A stretch of DNA of 64,000 nt from Bromus sterilis (taxonomy: Eukaryota; Streptophyta; Magnoliopsida; Poales; Poaceae): positions 376,495,016 to 376,559,015 of the forward strand of contig OX465597.1 in the NCBI GenBank assembly GCA_950022295.1. The letters are read 5' to 3'. Positions 47,906-58,743 of the stretch are shown piece after piece; position 1 is the stretch's first letter, and every line of letters begins with the position of its first letter. The notes under the pieces are model-generated. The model was not told the origin of the DNA. It was given only the letters and a program-made list of their open reading frames with translations, and ran no database searches. The position numbers and the translations under genes are program-made.

Positions 47906-49057
47906 GGGGAATCGAAGAGTCGCACAGGGACTCGAGTACATTCATTTGTCGTTCATTGATATGCAAGGTTCATCCGTGGGTCGCTGGCAGTCTGGTGGCC
48001 ATGACAAAACCTGTTTCGAGGGATGCTAATCTGAAAGGGCCCAAGGAGTCGACGGTTCGAGCCTTGGTGAATTGCACTAGGGCAAATACCACAGTAGCCC
48101 AATCAAACCCACGTCCCTCGACGTGAGCTTGGAACACTGGTGTCGAGCAAAAGTCCGGCCGTTTCAGGTCTTACGGTGTTCATTTGCCGCCAGTAATATG
48201 TGTAGCCTAAGGCGCGTCCGCCCGGCTTATCTATCATGCTCTGCGCATGGGAAAGGTTGGGAGTGAAATCGCTCTTCGGCAAGTCCCAGCCCGGCCGTAC
48301 TTCGCAGCGGGGTCTTACCTACATGCTAATCTTGCGTGGCTTCTGGGCACAGTGTATCGTGTTCCAGGAATGTGTGTTTTTTAGGCGCGGAGCCTTTTAG
48401 CATTGCACCCGCTTGGAACAGAACATCAAGCGAGCTGTTTCACTCATTCACCCGAGGAGTTTTGTTTCGAGTGCTCAGTCGGGGGGTTTTTGCGAGTAAT
48501 CACTCGAATGCCATTTTTCGGCTCCTAAGGTGAGGGAGCACCTGGGAATGGTAGCGCCGTATGGTCCTGGCGAGTGTTTTGTTTGTCTTTGCGTCGGGTT
48601 GAGGGAGCACCCGAGACTCTCATTGGTGCGAGTGTTCACTCGAGCACATGGTTGGCCTTTAGGTGAGGGAGCACCCGGGACTCTTATGATGTACGCTCCC
48701 GATGGGAGTAAGATGTTTTTCTTCCCTGGGGAAAAGATCTGAAAAGATGTAATCTCTGGGCCTTGGTGGCGTACTGAGTACGCCTTGCTGTGATGTGACG
48801 TTGGCGTGGTCTTCTGCCATTTGTTGACCGATGCGATCTGTCGTGTGAAGTGACTTGTCGCTATCCCGCCGAAATTTTCGCGTTGCGCGATCATGGTCCT
48901 CTTTTTGCGCGCGTAGTGGGCGGTGTTATTATTGCGCCGGTTGGGTTTTCCATACTTTTCGCCTCTGTATGGGATCGTGCCACGTTTTTACTTGGGAGAA
49001 ACCGTTGCATTGTGGCCCTTCTTGCGGGGCTCTGTGAGTTAAATACCATGTGGCTGG
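47906..49057. other. Element G noncoding region, possible control region of antisense gene
   Basis: No gene seen on either strand. GAGGGAGCACC(T/C) appears at 48532, 48601 and 48665, and TGCGAGT...ACTCGA palindromes at 48491-48507 and 48627-48643. For G this is the 3' untranslated part; for the antisense gene it lies upstream. I found no clear TATA box. Confidence 0.5.
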
Positions 49058-49121
49058 GTAAGTTTTATGTTTTACCCAGCCATTGCCTTTCTCATCTTTC
49101 TCTGCTTCCTTTGTGCTCCAG
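49058..49121 (+). other. Putative 5' untranslated intron of antisense gene
   Basis: Donor CTGG|GTAAGTTT and acceptor GTGCTCCAG|GGC enclose 64 nt, 40 bp before the ATG. An inverted repeat GCTGGGTAA/TTACCCAGC overlaps the donor. Confidence 0.5.
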
Positions 49122-49161
49122 GGCTTTCGTCTTTTCTCTTCTGCCTCCTGCCGTGAGATCT

Positions 49162-52100
49162 ATGTCCAAGCGCTCCCGTGCTGCTATCGAGTCGGCCAAG
49201 ATGTCCGGCAAGTGGGAGCGCTCCACGTTCGGGGCTGGAGATCTAGAGGCACTGGTCGCAGATGGCGTGGTGGTGGAGGGCGATGTGCGCCTTCCTGGGG
49301 AAGAGTCGATTCCAGCGCCGGCGGCAAACGAGCGGGTATGCTTCCAGGATTTCTTCCACCGAGGGTTTGCTCTTCCGCTGCATCCTTTTGTCCGGGGCTT
49401 GCTGTATTCTTATCGGCTTCAGTTGCATGACCTGACTCCCAACGGGATTTTGCATATTGCGTGTTTCATCAATCTTTGCGAAGCTTTCCTGGGGATTTAC
49501 CCCCATTGGGGACTTTGGAGGCGCCTTTTTAGTGTGAAAAGGACGAACTCTGAGTACGCCGTGGGTCGAGTGGGTATCTCCATTGGGGATAAATATGCGT
49601 ATTTTGACTTGGAGAAGATCGATTCTGTTAGTGGCTGGCGAAGGGGCTGGTTTTATCTGAAGGATCGCTTCGTTGTTGGTCAGCAATTTGGCCTTGCTTC
49701 TTTCAATTCGAGCACTCGGGCGGTCAGACATCTTCGTGGTCTCATTCTTTGACCGAAGTGGAGTCATCCGTGATGGCCCCATTTTTGGAGAGGATCTCTG
49801 TGTTGAAGGATAATTTGACTGGTGGTCAACTTATCTCTGTTTATGTTGGGAGGCGAGTTCAACTGCTGCAGCATCGAGATCACCCTATGTGGCAGTACAA
49901 GGGTCTCGATGACTCGACGAGATGCTCGCCTGAAGAGCTAGAACGTGATGACCTGCTGGCCCGCATCCAGCATGTGACCAAGTGCTCTAGTATTTCCGAG
50001 ATGCGCCTTGTCCTTCCATATGCTTCTGATCATCCTCCGCCGCCGGTTGGTTCCATGTTCCTTCATCCGCTTGGACGAGTACCTGGTTTCGTTTTGTTGT
50101 TGACATTGCTTGTCTTGCAGGGCCATGCTCCAGTGCCGTGTAACCCTCCGCAACCGGAGGACGCCGATATTCTTGAAGAGACTGATGCTTCCGCAGCTGA
50201 AAATCTTGCGCCGACTCTTAATGATGAGATTGTTCTAGTGGAGACTGGGGATAGTGAGGACTCGAGTCCCTTTCGGGTGAAGCGATCACGTCCTTTGGGT
50301 GCTGAAGATCATGCTGCGTTAGGTGATGACGTCTCTCCTGCTGCTCCTTTTGCTGGTCCTTCACCTTCGGATGCTGCCCCGGCCCCTCCTCCCAAGAGGG
50401 CCAGGCTTGGGAGGCTAGGGCGTCCTCGTGCTGCGCGCGCCGGGTAGGATTCTTGCGTGATTTGTGCCTGTTCCGTTGTCTTTGTTCTTGCGTCTGATAA
50501 TGTTTTACTTTGTAGTGCTGCGCCTGCTCCGGCTGTTTCGTGCACCAGCGCGGCTGCTACTGATCTGAAGTCGACGAGTTCTGGGGCGGCAGCCAAGCAT
50601 CTTGAGGTCCACTCGGCTGCCGCTGGCCAATCTGGGCCGGCGGCGACTCCTATTGTTTCGACTGTGGGTGTAGTTCCCGTTGTACCTTCTTCTGGGGCGC
50701 CTGGTACTACTGCTTCTGAACCTAGGCCGGCCGAGCATGGTCCTCCGTACTTTGGCCGTCCTGGTCTGGCAATTGAAGAAAAAGTCCGTGCTTTCGACCA
50801 TGTCTCCAAGCTGGTAAGGTGATTCGTGTCTGTGTTGTTTTATCATCGGGGGCATGGCAGTGCTCCGGATGGGAGTAGCCCCCGAGGCTAGAAGTAACTG
50901 TTTGCAGTTGCTTGTAGTCTTGCCTTTAAGTGACACCTGATTGCCTGGTTCTTGCAGCCTGTTTTCCAGCACTGTGAGCGTTTGGTTCTTGATGCTGAGA
51001 GTTGGCAACGGGCCCATGAGTCTGCCCAAGACGCCTTATCTTCTATGGATTGTAAGTTTTTATTCTTGTGCTGCTGAGCTTTTGGGTGCTTCGCCTGTTC
51101 TTTCTGAGTGCTTTTTTTGCCTCGCAGGTCGTCGCCAGGCTGCTGAGAAATGAGCCGAAAAGGCGGAAAGGACTGTTTCCGTTCTCGAGGCTGCCTTGGC
51201 TTCCAAGGAGGCGGAACTGCATGGTCAACATGAGGATCTGGTTCGCCTTCGCCAGGCTGAGGACGCGCGTGCTCAGGTGGAGGTACTTGAGGGCAAACGT
51301 CTTCGCACCTTGGCGGGCTCGCTTGTGTGTAAGTTCTGTGTTTGACTATTGCTGTTTCCATTGTTTGGCTTTGGTGACGTTTTTTTGTTTGGTGCAGCTG
51401 CTGTAGGTGCTGAGCCGAAGGAAGCGGCTGCGTCGGGGTCTAGGATTCTTCAAGGTGCTATTGATGATGTTGCAGTGGTCGAAGACATCTGTGCCCGGGC
51501 TTCCAATGTTGTGGGTCTTGCGTACGAGCACCTTACGCCGGAGGGTACGAAGGTGCCCGATGGCCTGGGTGCCCGGGTTGCGGCGTTCGGCCCTGATGGC
51601 AAAGATGTGGTGGAACTGGTGGCGGAGAGCATGGTGAGTGGTTCTTCCACGACCCTGGTCGTCCTTATAGGGCATGGGGTTTCCTTTGATGATTCCTTGG
51701 TTGAGACCATCCCGCAATATTCTGGTGAGCAGGACGACCGAGCCGACAGGCTGCCTCTTCACCTGCAACAGGTTGTGGATGCTCAGGGTCCTCCTGCCAT
51801 AGGTGAAGGGGAGGTGCAGTAGTGTTACACCTCTTTTGTCTGTAATTCGCGACTCTGTTGAGACGATTGATCTTGTGCAACTTCTATCTGAATGTCTGCT
51901 TTGGCTGTTCTTCTTGTTTGAATTTTATTAGATTTTGTTTATCCTGCGGTAGGCCACTCCGGGCTTTCTTCGTCCTTGGAGTTCACTGAAGGATGATGCT
52001 CGCGAGGGTGCGTATGAGTCCGTTTGCTTGCGGCTGAAGGACGCTGAGCGGGACGTTGTCCGACTGAAGGGGTCCGTGGTCGCTCATCGTACTCGGCGTG

Positions 52101-52773
52101 AGCGTGCCGAGTCCATGGTTGAGGGCCTTGCTTCGTGGGTGGTGAAGTTGTCTGACCTCCTGCGGGGTTAGTCTTGCCTCTGCTTGCTCGCTTAGTTCCG
52201 CTTGGTGGGTTTTCGCCGTCTTTGTCTTGATCGTAGTTCTTGACTTTCGAAGTGCTGGCAGGGCGGACTCGGGATGAAGAGAGGGTCGTTCAGTCAGAGA
52301 TGTCACGGCTTGATGACCCTAGTGTGCAGGCGAGCAATCCCTTCTGGGCGGATGGGGCTCCTGCTCGAGCGTTTGCGTTGCTTCGTCGCCGAGTTGAACG
52401 AGTTCCGGAAGCTCTCAGCTACTGCCAGCGTGTATTGGGTGGTATCCATACTGAGTTTTATCCGTTGGAGGTGGTTCCTTCGTCCCTCGAGGGGCTTTGT
52501 CGCATATTTTCTCAGCCTGCCGAGTTACGCCGAGTGATGGACCACAAAATTCGTGTTGGAGCTCGGGCTGCTTTGGGCTTGGTCCATAGTCATTGGCCAG
52601 GGGTGGATTTTGCTCAGGTGGTGGCGGGTCCTCCAGGTGGTAGGATTCACCCAATGAATGAGCACTACGCGGCTGTAGATAGGCATGCGCTCCAAGTTGT
52701 GAGGCGAGTTTGCGAAGAGAACGACCGCCATCTGGGTGCACTTATTAAGGCGAAGTTGGAGCCTAAAGATTAG
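49162..52773 (+). pseudogene. Antisense multi-exon gene in element G (PF04195-like), lightly broken
   Basis: Starts at ATG 49162 (MSKRSRAAIESAKM). Eight exons keep one frame: 49162-50045, 50121-50443, 50516-50813, 50958-51051, 51128-51328, 51398-51633, 51953-52166, 52262-52773. All seven introns are GT-AG; four donors are near consensus (GTAAGG, GTAAGT twice, GTGAGT). The model gives about 920 residues. Exon 1 has a domain like PF04195 (putative gypsy-type transposon; FALPLHPFVRGLLY, HIACFINLCEAFLGI). The middle is rich in Pro, Ala and acidic residues. Exons 4-7 look like coiled coil with alternating Glu, Ala, Leu and Arg. The last exon has a compact conserved-looking domain. Breaks: a lost base at 49750 gives TGA, and TGA at 51151-51153. 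Function is unknown. Exon 6-7 joining (319-nt intron) is the least certain. RNA evidence would settle the model. Confidence 0.75.
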
Positions 52774-52845
52774 GTGCCTCCCTTCGTTGTGTATGCTTGT
52801 TCTTGATTATATATGTCATCTGTATTTGTGGTTGCGTGTGGTGCC

Positions 52846-53293
52846 TCGGGGGGTGGCTGCTTTGGCGAGCCCCCGAGGGCTGAATTTATTTTTGCTGCGA
52901 TTGTGGAGGACTCCTTGGGGGGTGGCTGCTTTGGCGAGCCCCCGAGTGTCGAGTTTAGTTTGCCGCGATTGCGGAGGACGCGTCGGGGGGTGGGTGCTAT
53001 GGCGAGCCCCCGAGTGCCAAGTTAGTTTGCCGCGATTGCGCGTCGGGGGGTGGCTGCTTTGGCGAGCCCCCGAGCGCCAAGTTAGTTTGCCGCGAGTGCG
53101 GAGGACGCGTCGGGGGGTGGCTGCTTTGGCGAGCCCCCGAGTGCCAAGTTAGTTTGCCGCGATTGCGGAGGACGCGTCGGGGGGTGGCTGCTTTGGCGAG
53201 CCCCTGAGTGCCAAGTTAGTTTGCCGCGATTGCGGAGGACGCGTCGGGGGGTGGCTGCTTTGGCGAGCCCCCGAGTGCCGAGTAATTTTGCGG
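52846..53293. repeat. Seven-unit tandem repeat (about 67 bp) in element G
   Basis: Units begin near 52846, 52915, 52983, 53043, 53110, 53177 and 53244; the third is shortened to 60 bp. Each holds TCGGGGGG...CCCCCGA around GCTTTGG, so each can form a hairpin. It lies between the ends of the two convergent genes of G. Confidence 0.92.
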
Positions 53294-53438
53294 AAAAATA
53301 TTTATGAAATATCTTCCCTGTTGTTCCTTTACAAATATGAAGAGGGTAGGTTCCTTTTAGAGTGATGATGTAGTGGCTCGAAGGGCCAGGTAGCTTTGTC
53401 TCCCAGTTCTGGGTTTCTTCGGGCGATGTTCTTTCCTT

Positions 53439-56400
53439 CTATGGGAGCGCTTCTTCCGCGAGTCTCGTGGTTCTTCTGTCTTGGTGGGTTACGAATGCTT
53501 CTGCTATCTTGTGGAATTCTTTGTCGCAACGGTCGGATCTGACGAAACTGCCGCTGATTGTGATGACCCCGTTTGGGCCCGGCATCTTTAGCTTGAGGTA
53601 GGCGTAGTGGGGTACGGCCATGAAGCGAGCGAAAGCTGGCCGCCTGAGGATTGCATGGTATTGCGACTTCCAATCGACCACTTCGAAGTCAAGTGTTTCC
53701 TTGCGAAAGTTCGTCGCGTTCCCGAAGACTACCTCCAGGCTTATCCTCCCGATGGGGTAGACTGCTCTTCCTGGAACGATCCCGTGGAAGGTTGTGCCTG
53801 AGGATTTGAGTGCGTTGTTTTGGATGAGCATGTCGTCGAGTGTTCGGGTGAAGATGATGTTGATCCCGCTGCCGCCATCCATGAATACTCGCGACATGTC
53901 GTAATTTCCGACTCTGGCCTCGAGTACCAGCGCGGCGTGCCCTGGTTGGGGGACGACTGGTGGGTGGTCATCCCGGGAGAAGGAGATTTCTGTCTCCGAC
54001 CCGCGCAGGTACTCTGGGACGGCCGGGTGTGCGGAGGTTGCCAGGAAGACTTGTCTGGTGACTTGTTTCTGCTGCCTGTTGGAAGGTCTGCCTTCTTGTA
54101 TCATGTAGATCCTCCCGTGGGCTTCTGGGTATTGGTTTTCTTCTTCTAGCGTCCTTTGTCGTTCCTGGATGGCGGCCACCTGTCTTGTTGGCAGGGGGGC
54201 TGGTGGTGCACCGTGGGCGACTAGCCCAACTGCTACGCTTGCGAGTGGTCGTGCTGCTGCGACCGAGGAGCGGCTTTTCTCTTCGGCCAACTCGTTGAAG
54301 TTTCGACAGTTCCTGAGGGTGTGGGATGATTTGATCACTCCTCGCTCGTTTCTGAATCCGTGTAGAGAGCACGGTCCATCGAGTTGTTCTTTGGCGGAGC
54401 GGAATGTGCGTGTGCCGTCGCGTGGCTGTCTTGTCGTCCATTCTCGTCTTTGAGCCTGGGGCTCGTCTTCTGGGTTTTCTCGGCGCTGTGGTCTGTTGTC
54501 ATCACGGTGCCTGCCGTTCCGGTCGTCCAAGAAACCGGTGGCGACCATGTCAGGTCCTCTGTCGTTGTAGAAGTTCCGTCTGGGTCGCTTCCTTCTTCTA
54601 TCATCTCCTCTGTCTCCGTTGTAGTCGTAGTCGTCTTCTGATCGTGCGTTGTGGGTTTCTGTTTCGTTACGAATGGAGTCTTCTCCGTCTGCCCAGCTGT
54701 TGGCTAGTTCTAGTAGCCGTGCGAGTGTTCGGACTTTCATCTGTCCGACCTGCTCTTTGAATTCAACGCGCTGAAGACCTCGCCTGAATGTGTCGATTGC
54801 ACTTTCGTCCGAGATGTCTTCCACTGAGTTCTTGAGTATCGTCCATCGCTGGATGTATGCTCGCAGGGCCTCCCTTGTTCCTTGTTTGCATGCCCGCAGC
54901 TCCTCGAGTGAGGCTGGTCGCTTGTATGTTGATTTGAAGTTTTCTATGAAGGCTCCTCGGAACTGGCTCCAGGAGCTGATGGATCCGCGCCGAAGATTTT
55001 TCAGCCAGTGTCGAGCGGAGCTCTCGAGCATGAGCTGTACGTACTGCATCGCCGTGACATTGGTCCCTCTTTGAAATTTGACTGCTGTTAGGTAGTCGTC
55101 GAGCCAAGCCTCCGGCTCCTCGAGTCCGTTGTACTTTGGAGTCGTGGAGTTCAGTTTGAACCCGTTGGGCATGCGCGTCTCACGTATGGCATGTGTGAAG
55201 CAGAGTGCTCCACATGGCTCAATTTCCTCGTCGGAAGTCTCTTCCTCTGAGTACTCCTTGTGTGTTGCGCGTCTTCGCCTGCTGCGGTTGACTTTGTTCT
55301 GCGTGATGTCGTCCCGCGCGTCTCGTCGAGTGCTGCGGCGTCTGCCGTTGTCGTCGCTATCGCGTTTCTTGTGCTTGTCAGAGCGCCTGCGTCTGTCGTG
55401 GTTACTGCCGTTTGGCGAACTGGGGTCCCTGTCCGGTGTCCTCTCGCGAGTCTGCCGCTTTGCGTTGGATTTTTTAGGTACCGAGGCGTCGATAGCGTCC
55501 TTCATTATTTGCAGAGCTATGGAAGTGTAGCGATCCGTTTTGCCCTTTCTGCTTTTCTGGGCATGGGACAGGTAGTCTTGGGGGCTTATGAGAACTTTCG
55601 CCGGAGTGAGAGGCTCCTCTTCGTCGTCGTCTTCCTCTGACCTGAATTCGTCTTCTAGTTTCCGCACTACTCTTGCCCTTTCTGTCTTCCACAGGTTGTT
55701 GAGTTTTGACCTATTGCAGATGGGGGAGTGGTGACTTGGCGAGTCGCTTCTGGGAGATTGTCTGTGGCTGCTTTTCCTTTCGGGTTCTGCTATGGCTTGC
55801 TTCTCCATGGCTAGGCGCCACTGTCTCGTCTGCTTTGTTAGTTCTCCCGCTAGCTTGTTGTATGCCCTTAGCTCGTCTCTTGTGGCGTCTGATGGTAGTA
55901 ACCCGCCGCGGGCGACTGCTTCTTTTACCATTGCCATCGTTTCCTTGGACAATTATATTTTTTCTTTGGATGATTCGCCCGCCACTTCCACCGGGGTTTG
56001 CTGCCTGCTTCGCGATGGCTAGCTGCCCTGGCCAGGTGCTTGCTGTTTGTTGCTTGGCAGCTGACTGCTTTTTTGATTGCTTGGTCCTTGCTCCACCGGG
56101 ACTTTCTTTGGTATGGTCCCCGGTTCTCCTATCTGTACGACCATCTGACTGGTGTTGCCAGGGCCAGCCGCCCTGTTGGTGGTTGGGGTGTCTTTCCGAG
56201 TGCCTGGGTCGTCGGCTCGCCCGTTGTTACCTGGCGTTGATGTCCCGACTTCTGCCATGAATACTTGCGATGGTGGCCTTGCAGTTTCCTTGCCGATGCA
56301 TGCGATCGTGCTTCTCCATGCTGGGGCTTCACCCGAGCGGTCGCGAGTAGCGTGGAGCCATGAGTTGGGTGCGTAGCTACAACCGCCAGATAGATCGTCC

Positions 56401-56444
56401 GTGCGGGTGGCGTCTGCTATGGTCGTTGTTGTAGATGTTGCCAT
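53439..56444 (-). pseudogene. Element G gag-protease, two in-frame stops
   Basis: The frame is open from within the LTR to the stop at 53439, apart from TAG at 56019-56021 and TAA at 55953-55955. The first ATG beyond the primer site is 56444 (MATSTTTTIADATR); the true start is not certain. After SKETMAMVKEAVA the protein has a long Arg/Ser-rich and acidic stretch, a gag domain (about 55130-54700; WLDDYLTAVKFQRG, SWSQFRGAFIENF), a C-x2-H...H-x4-C knuckle-like motif (near 54370) and an aspartic protease (FMDGGSGINIIF near 53870). The order and wording fit the Tat lineage. Pol enzymes are absent, which makes the element dependent on others. Confidence 0.87.
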
Positions 56445-56678
56445 GGGTGCACGGGTGTCGTTGACGAGGCGGAGGGTGCCCCAGTGGTTGATGTAGATCT
56501 GGTACTCTCCGAAGATCAGATTGATGCCGGAGCATAGATCGGTGAAGACTGGTTTGAGGGCTGGGAGGTGGGCCGTGAATCCGAGGGACTCGAACAGGTT
56601 GGATCTTGCCGGAGCCGCCGAGTCGATGAGCGCTGGTGATGATGAGACCGCCGAGATCGCGTTCCCAACCTGCGTGGT

Positions 56679-56696
56679 TCCCACAAACGACGCCAA
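56679..56696 (-). other. Element G primer binding site
   Basis: The minus strand reads TGGCGTCGTTTGTGGGAA one base after the 5' LTR. Similar words are used by Tat-type elements of grasses. I cannot name the primer tRNA. Confidence 0.75.
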
Positions 56697-56697
56697 T

Positions 56698-57135
56698 TGA
56701 CGGGGATCAGCCCCCGCAAATCCCATGGTCAGGGACCCTGGGTTAGTCATGAGAGGCACAGGTTGGACGATAGCTCGTCGGTAAACAAGGAGGTTCCCTC
56801 CTGCTTGATATTATTGATTGGGGAGATGCGATTACAGTGGAGGCCAAGGCTGGAGCGCTCAAGGCTAGGGTTACAAGTAAGATTCGATGTCTTTGGCATC
56901 ACCCCTCCTAGCCCTTATATACCAGGCTAGGTCTCGGGGAGTCCCTCTACGTGTACAAGTATGCTTTCCTAACCCTAGCTTGCTCCGCACGGCAGGTCTT
57001 CGCACCTTCCTTGCGAGTTGCAGACTCCTACGTCGGTACCAACTAGTGGGCTGAGGCCGTATCTTCATGGGCCCTCTGCCTTCATGGACACCAGGTAGGC
57101 TCATCCGTAGGAGTCGTGGGGTCACCCCCTTGTCA
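56698..57135 (-). repeat. Element G 5' LTR (438 bp)
   Basis: TGACGGGGAT to CCCTTGTCA. A minus-strand TATA candidate, GGTATATAAGGG, lies near 56915-56926, well placed for a start of transcription into gag. Confidence 0.92.
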
Positions 57136-57140
57136 GGGCC
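57136..57140. other. Target site duplication of G, right
   Basis: GGGCC, identical to 47430-47434. Confidence 0.92.
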
Positions 57141-57283
57141 CATTAAGGGAGGAGGGGGTCTCCCCCCTTGGGCTTGGCGCCAAGGGTGGGGCCCACCACC
57201 CCCCTTGGCCGGCGCACTCCCCCCCCTTGGGAGTTTAGTCCCACATGGCGGAGGGGAGGAAGATGGCACCCCCCCCCTTGGCC

Positions 57284-57290
57284 TATATAA
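57284..57290 (+). promoter_or_regulatory. Copia H LTR TATA box
   Basis: GCCTATATAAGGAGG in the right part of the 5' LTR, about 490 bp before its end. With element G inserted upstream, most of the U3 control sequence is now 9.7 kb away. Confidence 0.7.
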
Positions 57291-57776
57291 GGAGGGGTAG
57301 ACCCCCTTTTTCCAACACACCAATATCTCCTTCTTCCTCCTTCTCCTTCCCGGAAGTGGACTCCCCTTGTTTGGAGTCTGCACCTGGATTGGAGTTCTCC
57401 ACCATAAGGCAGGCCGTCGTTCTGCTGGAGTCGGGATCCGTAGCCGTCTTTTTTCCGCTGCTCGCCTGGTTCGGGGCCCGGGAGGAACATCGATTGTACC
57501 GTACGTGTATAATCTCTTTGAGGCACTACACCCGTGGTGCTACTTCGTCGCTGGAGGTTTACCGGGAGTCATCCTCGCCGGTGGTGGTCTTCCACACGAC
57601 AGGGAGGTCGTAGTTCCGAGTCTACGCCAGCCACGTTCGCAAGAACGTTTCCCTCTTTCGGTCTTCAAAGGTATGAACACCGATTCCCTCCGTTACTTTA
57701 CATCGCCATATCATATATCTTGGGTTCGGGTACCGTAGGTATGAAAAATTTGTGTTTTCTACCCCGTATCCCAACA

Positions 57777-58743
57777 GTGGTATCATGAGCTAGCTATGCG
57801 TAGATGTATTGTATGGGTAGAACACATCTAGGATGTGGGCATCGAATCTTCATTCGTTACCATCCCACGTGTACCCGTTTAGCGTTGCGGCAATGTTTGA
57901 TGAAGCGGCCCCGGACCGACCTTACGCGTTTACGCGAGACTGGTTCCACGCTTGACATATGGCTTGTACCATATAAAGTGGCTGGGTGGTGTCTGTCTCT
58001 CTGCATTAGCGATGCGAAGATGTTTGCAATGGAGGGCCCCGACAGGGGTGTAATAGATACGGATTGGACACGGTGTTGTGGCATGTTTTTCGCAGGATAG
58101 AAACGGTTCTCTCTCTCGAAACCCCTAGCAGCCACGTAAAACTTGCACAAGCTAAAGTAGAAAGGCGTTTAACTTTGCTTTGCACGAAGGGGGATCATAG
58201 GTTGTATGATTTACAATTTTACTTTCTGTTTTATGCTTGTATGCTAGATATATCTACGGTAGCACGAAACAGGACCATCTCTCACAATACCAACATTGTG
58301 TTCTCCCTTGGTGGGCACCGCCTGGAAGGTTCTCCCATATGGCTTGATGCTCCGTACATACCGGAGTTGTCCTACATATTCAACGGAGTTCGCATGAGGT
58401 TGGGTTCGGCAAGCCTGGCATATGCAGATATGGCCTTGCTGAACAGGTAACATCAAGGTTCGATTGGCAGGCTTGACGTATGTAGATGCGGGCCTAGAAC
58501 ACAGGAGATCGAAAGGTCGAGCACGAGTCACATGCCTGATTTGATTGGCTTAGAGGCCTACCTGGTTCGCATACTGATGGCCGTGATGATCGGGGGAGGT
58601 ATGGGGGCTGGGATTGTGTAATAACTTAGTTAAATTGAGAGGTGTTTATCTAAGTGGGAGCTTTCAAGAATTTTTAGATTAAATTGAAACTCCACATTAT
58701 GAACAAAAGTCTAAATATGTATCCTTGTGAATCAACCTTGTAG
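57777..58743 (+). other. Copia H leader with primer binding site
   Basis: TGGTATCATGAGC at 57778-57790 matches the initiator Met primer site with a small change. The 950 bp that follow have no gene and resemble copia leaders of the Angela/BARE group (for example TTTACGCGAGACTGGTTCCA near 57930). Confidence 0.8.

Larger units (their letters stand above)
47435..57135 (-). mobile_element. Element G: Tat-like gypsy element with an antisense gene
   Basis: 9701 bp, minus strand, short LTRs (453 and 438 bp), GGGCC duplications on both sides. Order on the minus strand: 5' LTR, primer site, gag-protease (broken), tandem repeat, antisense gene, noncoding stretch, purine tract, 3' LTR. No reverse transcriptase or integrase is present. 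Extra ORFs, some antisense, are known in the Tat lineage of plant gypsy elements, and the gag wording fits that lineage. It inserted into the 5' LTR of copia H. Confidence 0.93.
46358..57776 (+). repeat. Copia H 5' LTR, split by element G
   Basis: Left part 46358-47434, right part 57141-57776. It starts TGTTGGATATGTGCCC and ends TATCCCAACA. Over the left 1077 bp it differs from the 3' LTR at about 22 places by eye. The right part carries GC-rich sequence with the palindrome CTTGGCGCCAAG, then a TATA box. Confidence 0.9.

Noticed and set aside
50309..51361. Long minus-strand frames opposite the antisense gene of G
   Set aside because: They are shadows of GC-rich coding sequence; the plus-strand model with splice sites and steady frame explains the region better.
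52846..53293. Regular repeat array considered as CRISPR-like
   Set aside because: Units are contiguous with no unique spacers, and the setting is a plant retrotransposon. It is a tandem repeat.
56445..56759. N-terminal extension of G gag into the LTR and across the primer site
   Set aside because: The frame is open, but translation from within the LTR through the primer site is unlikely, and an ATG exists at 56444.
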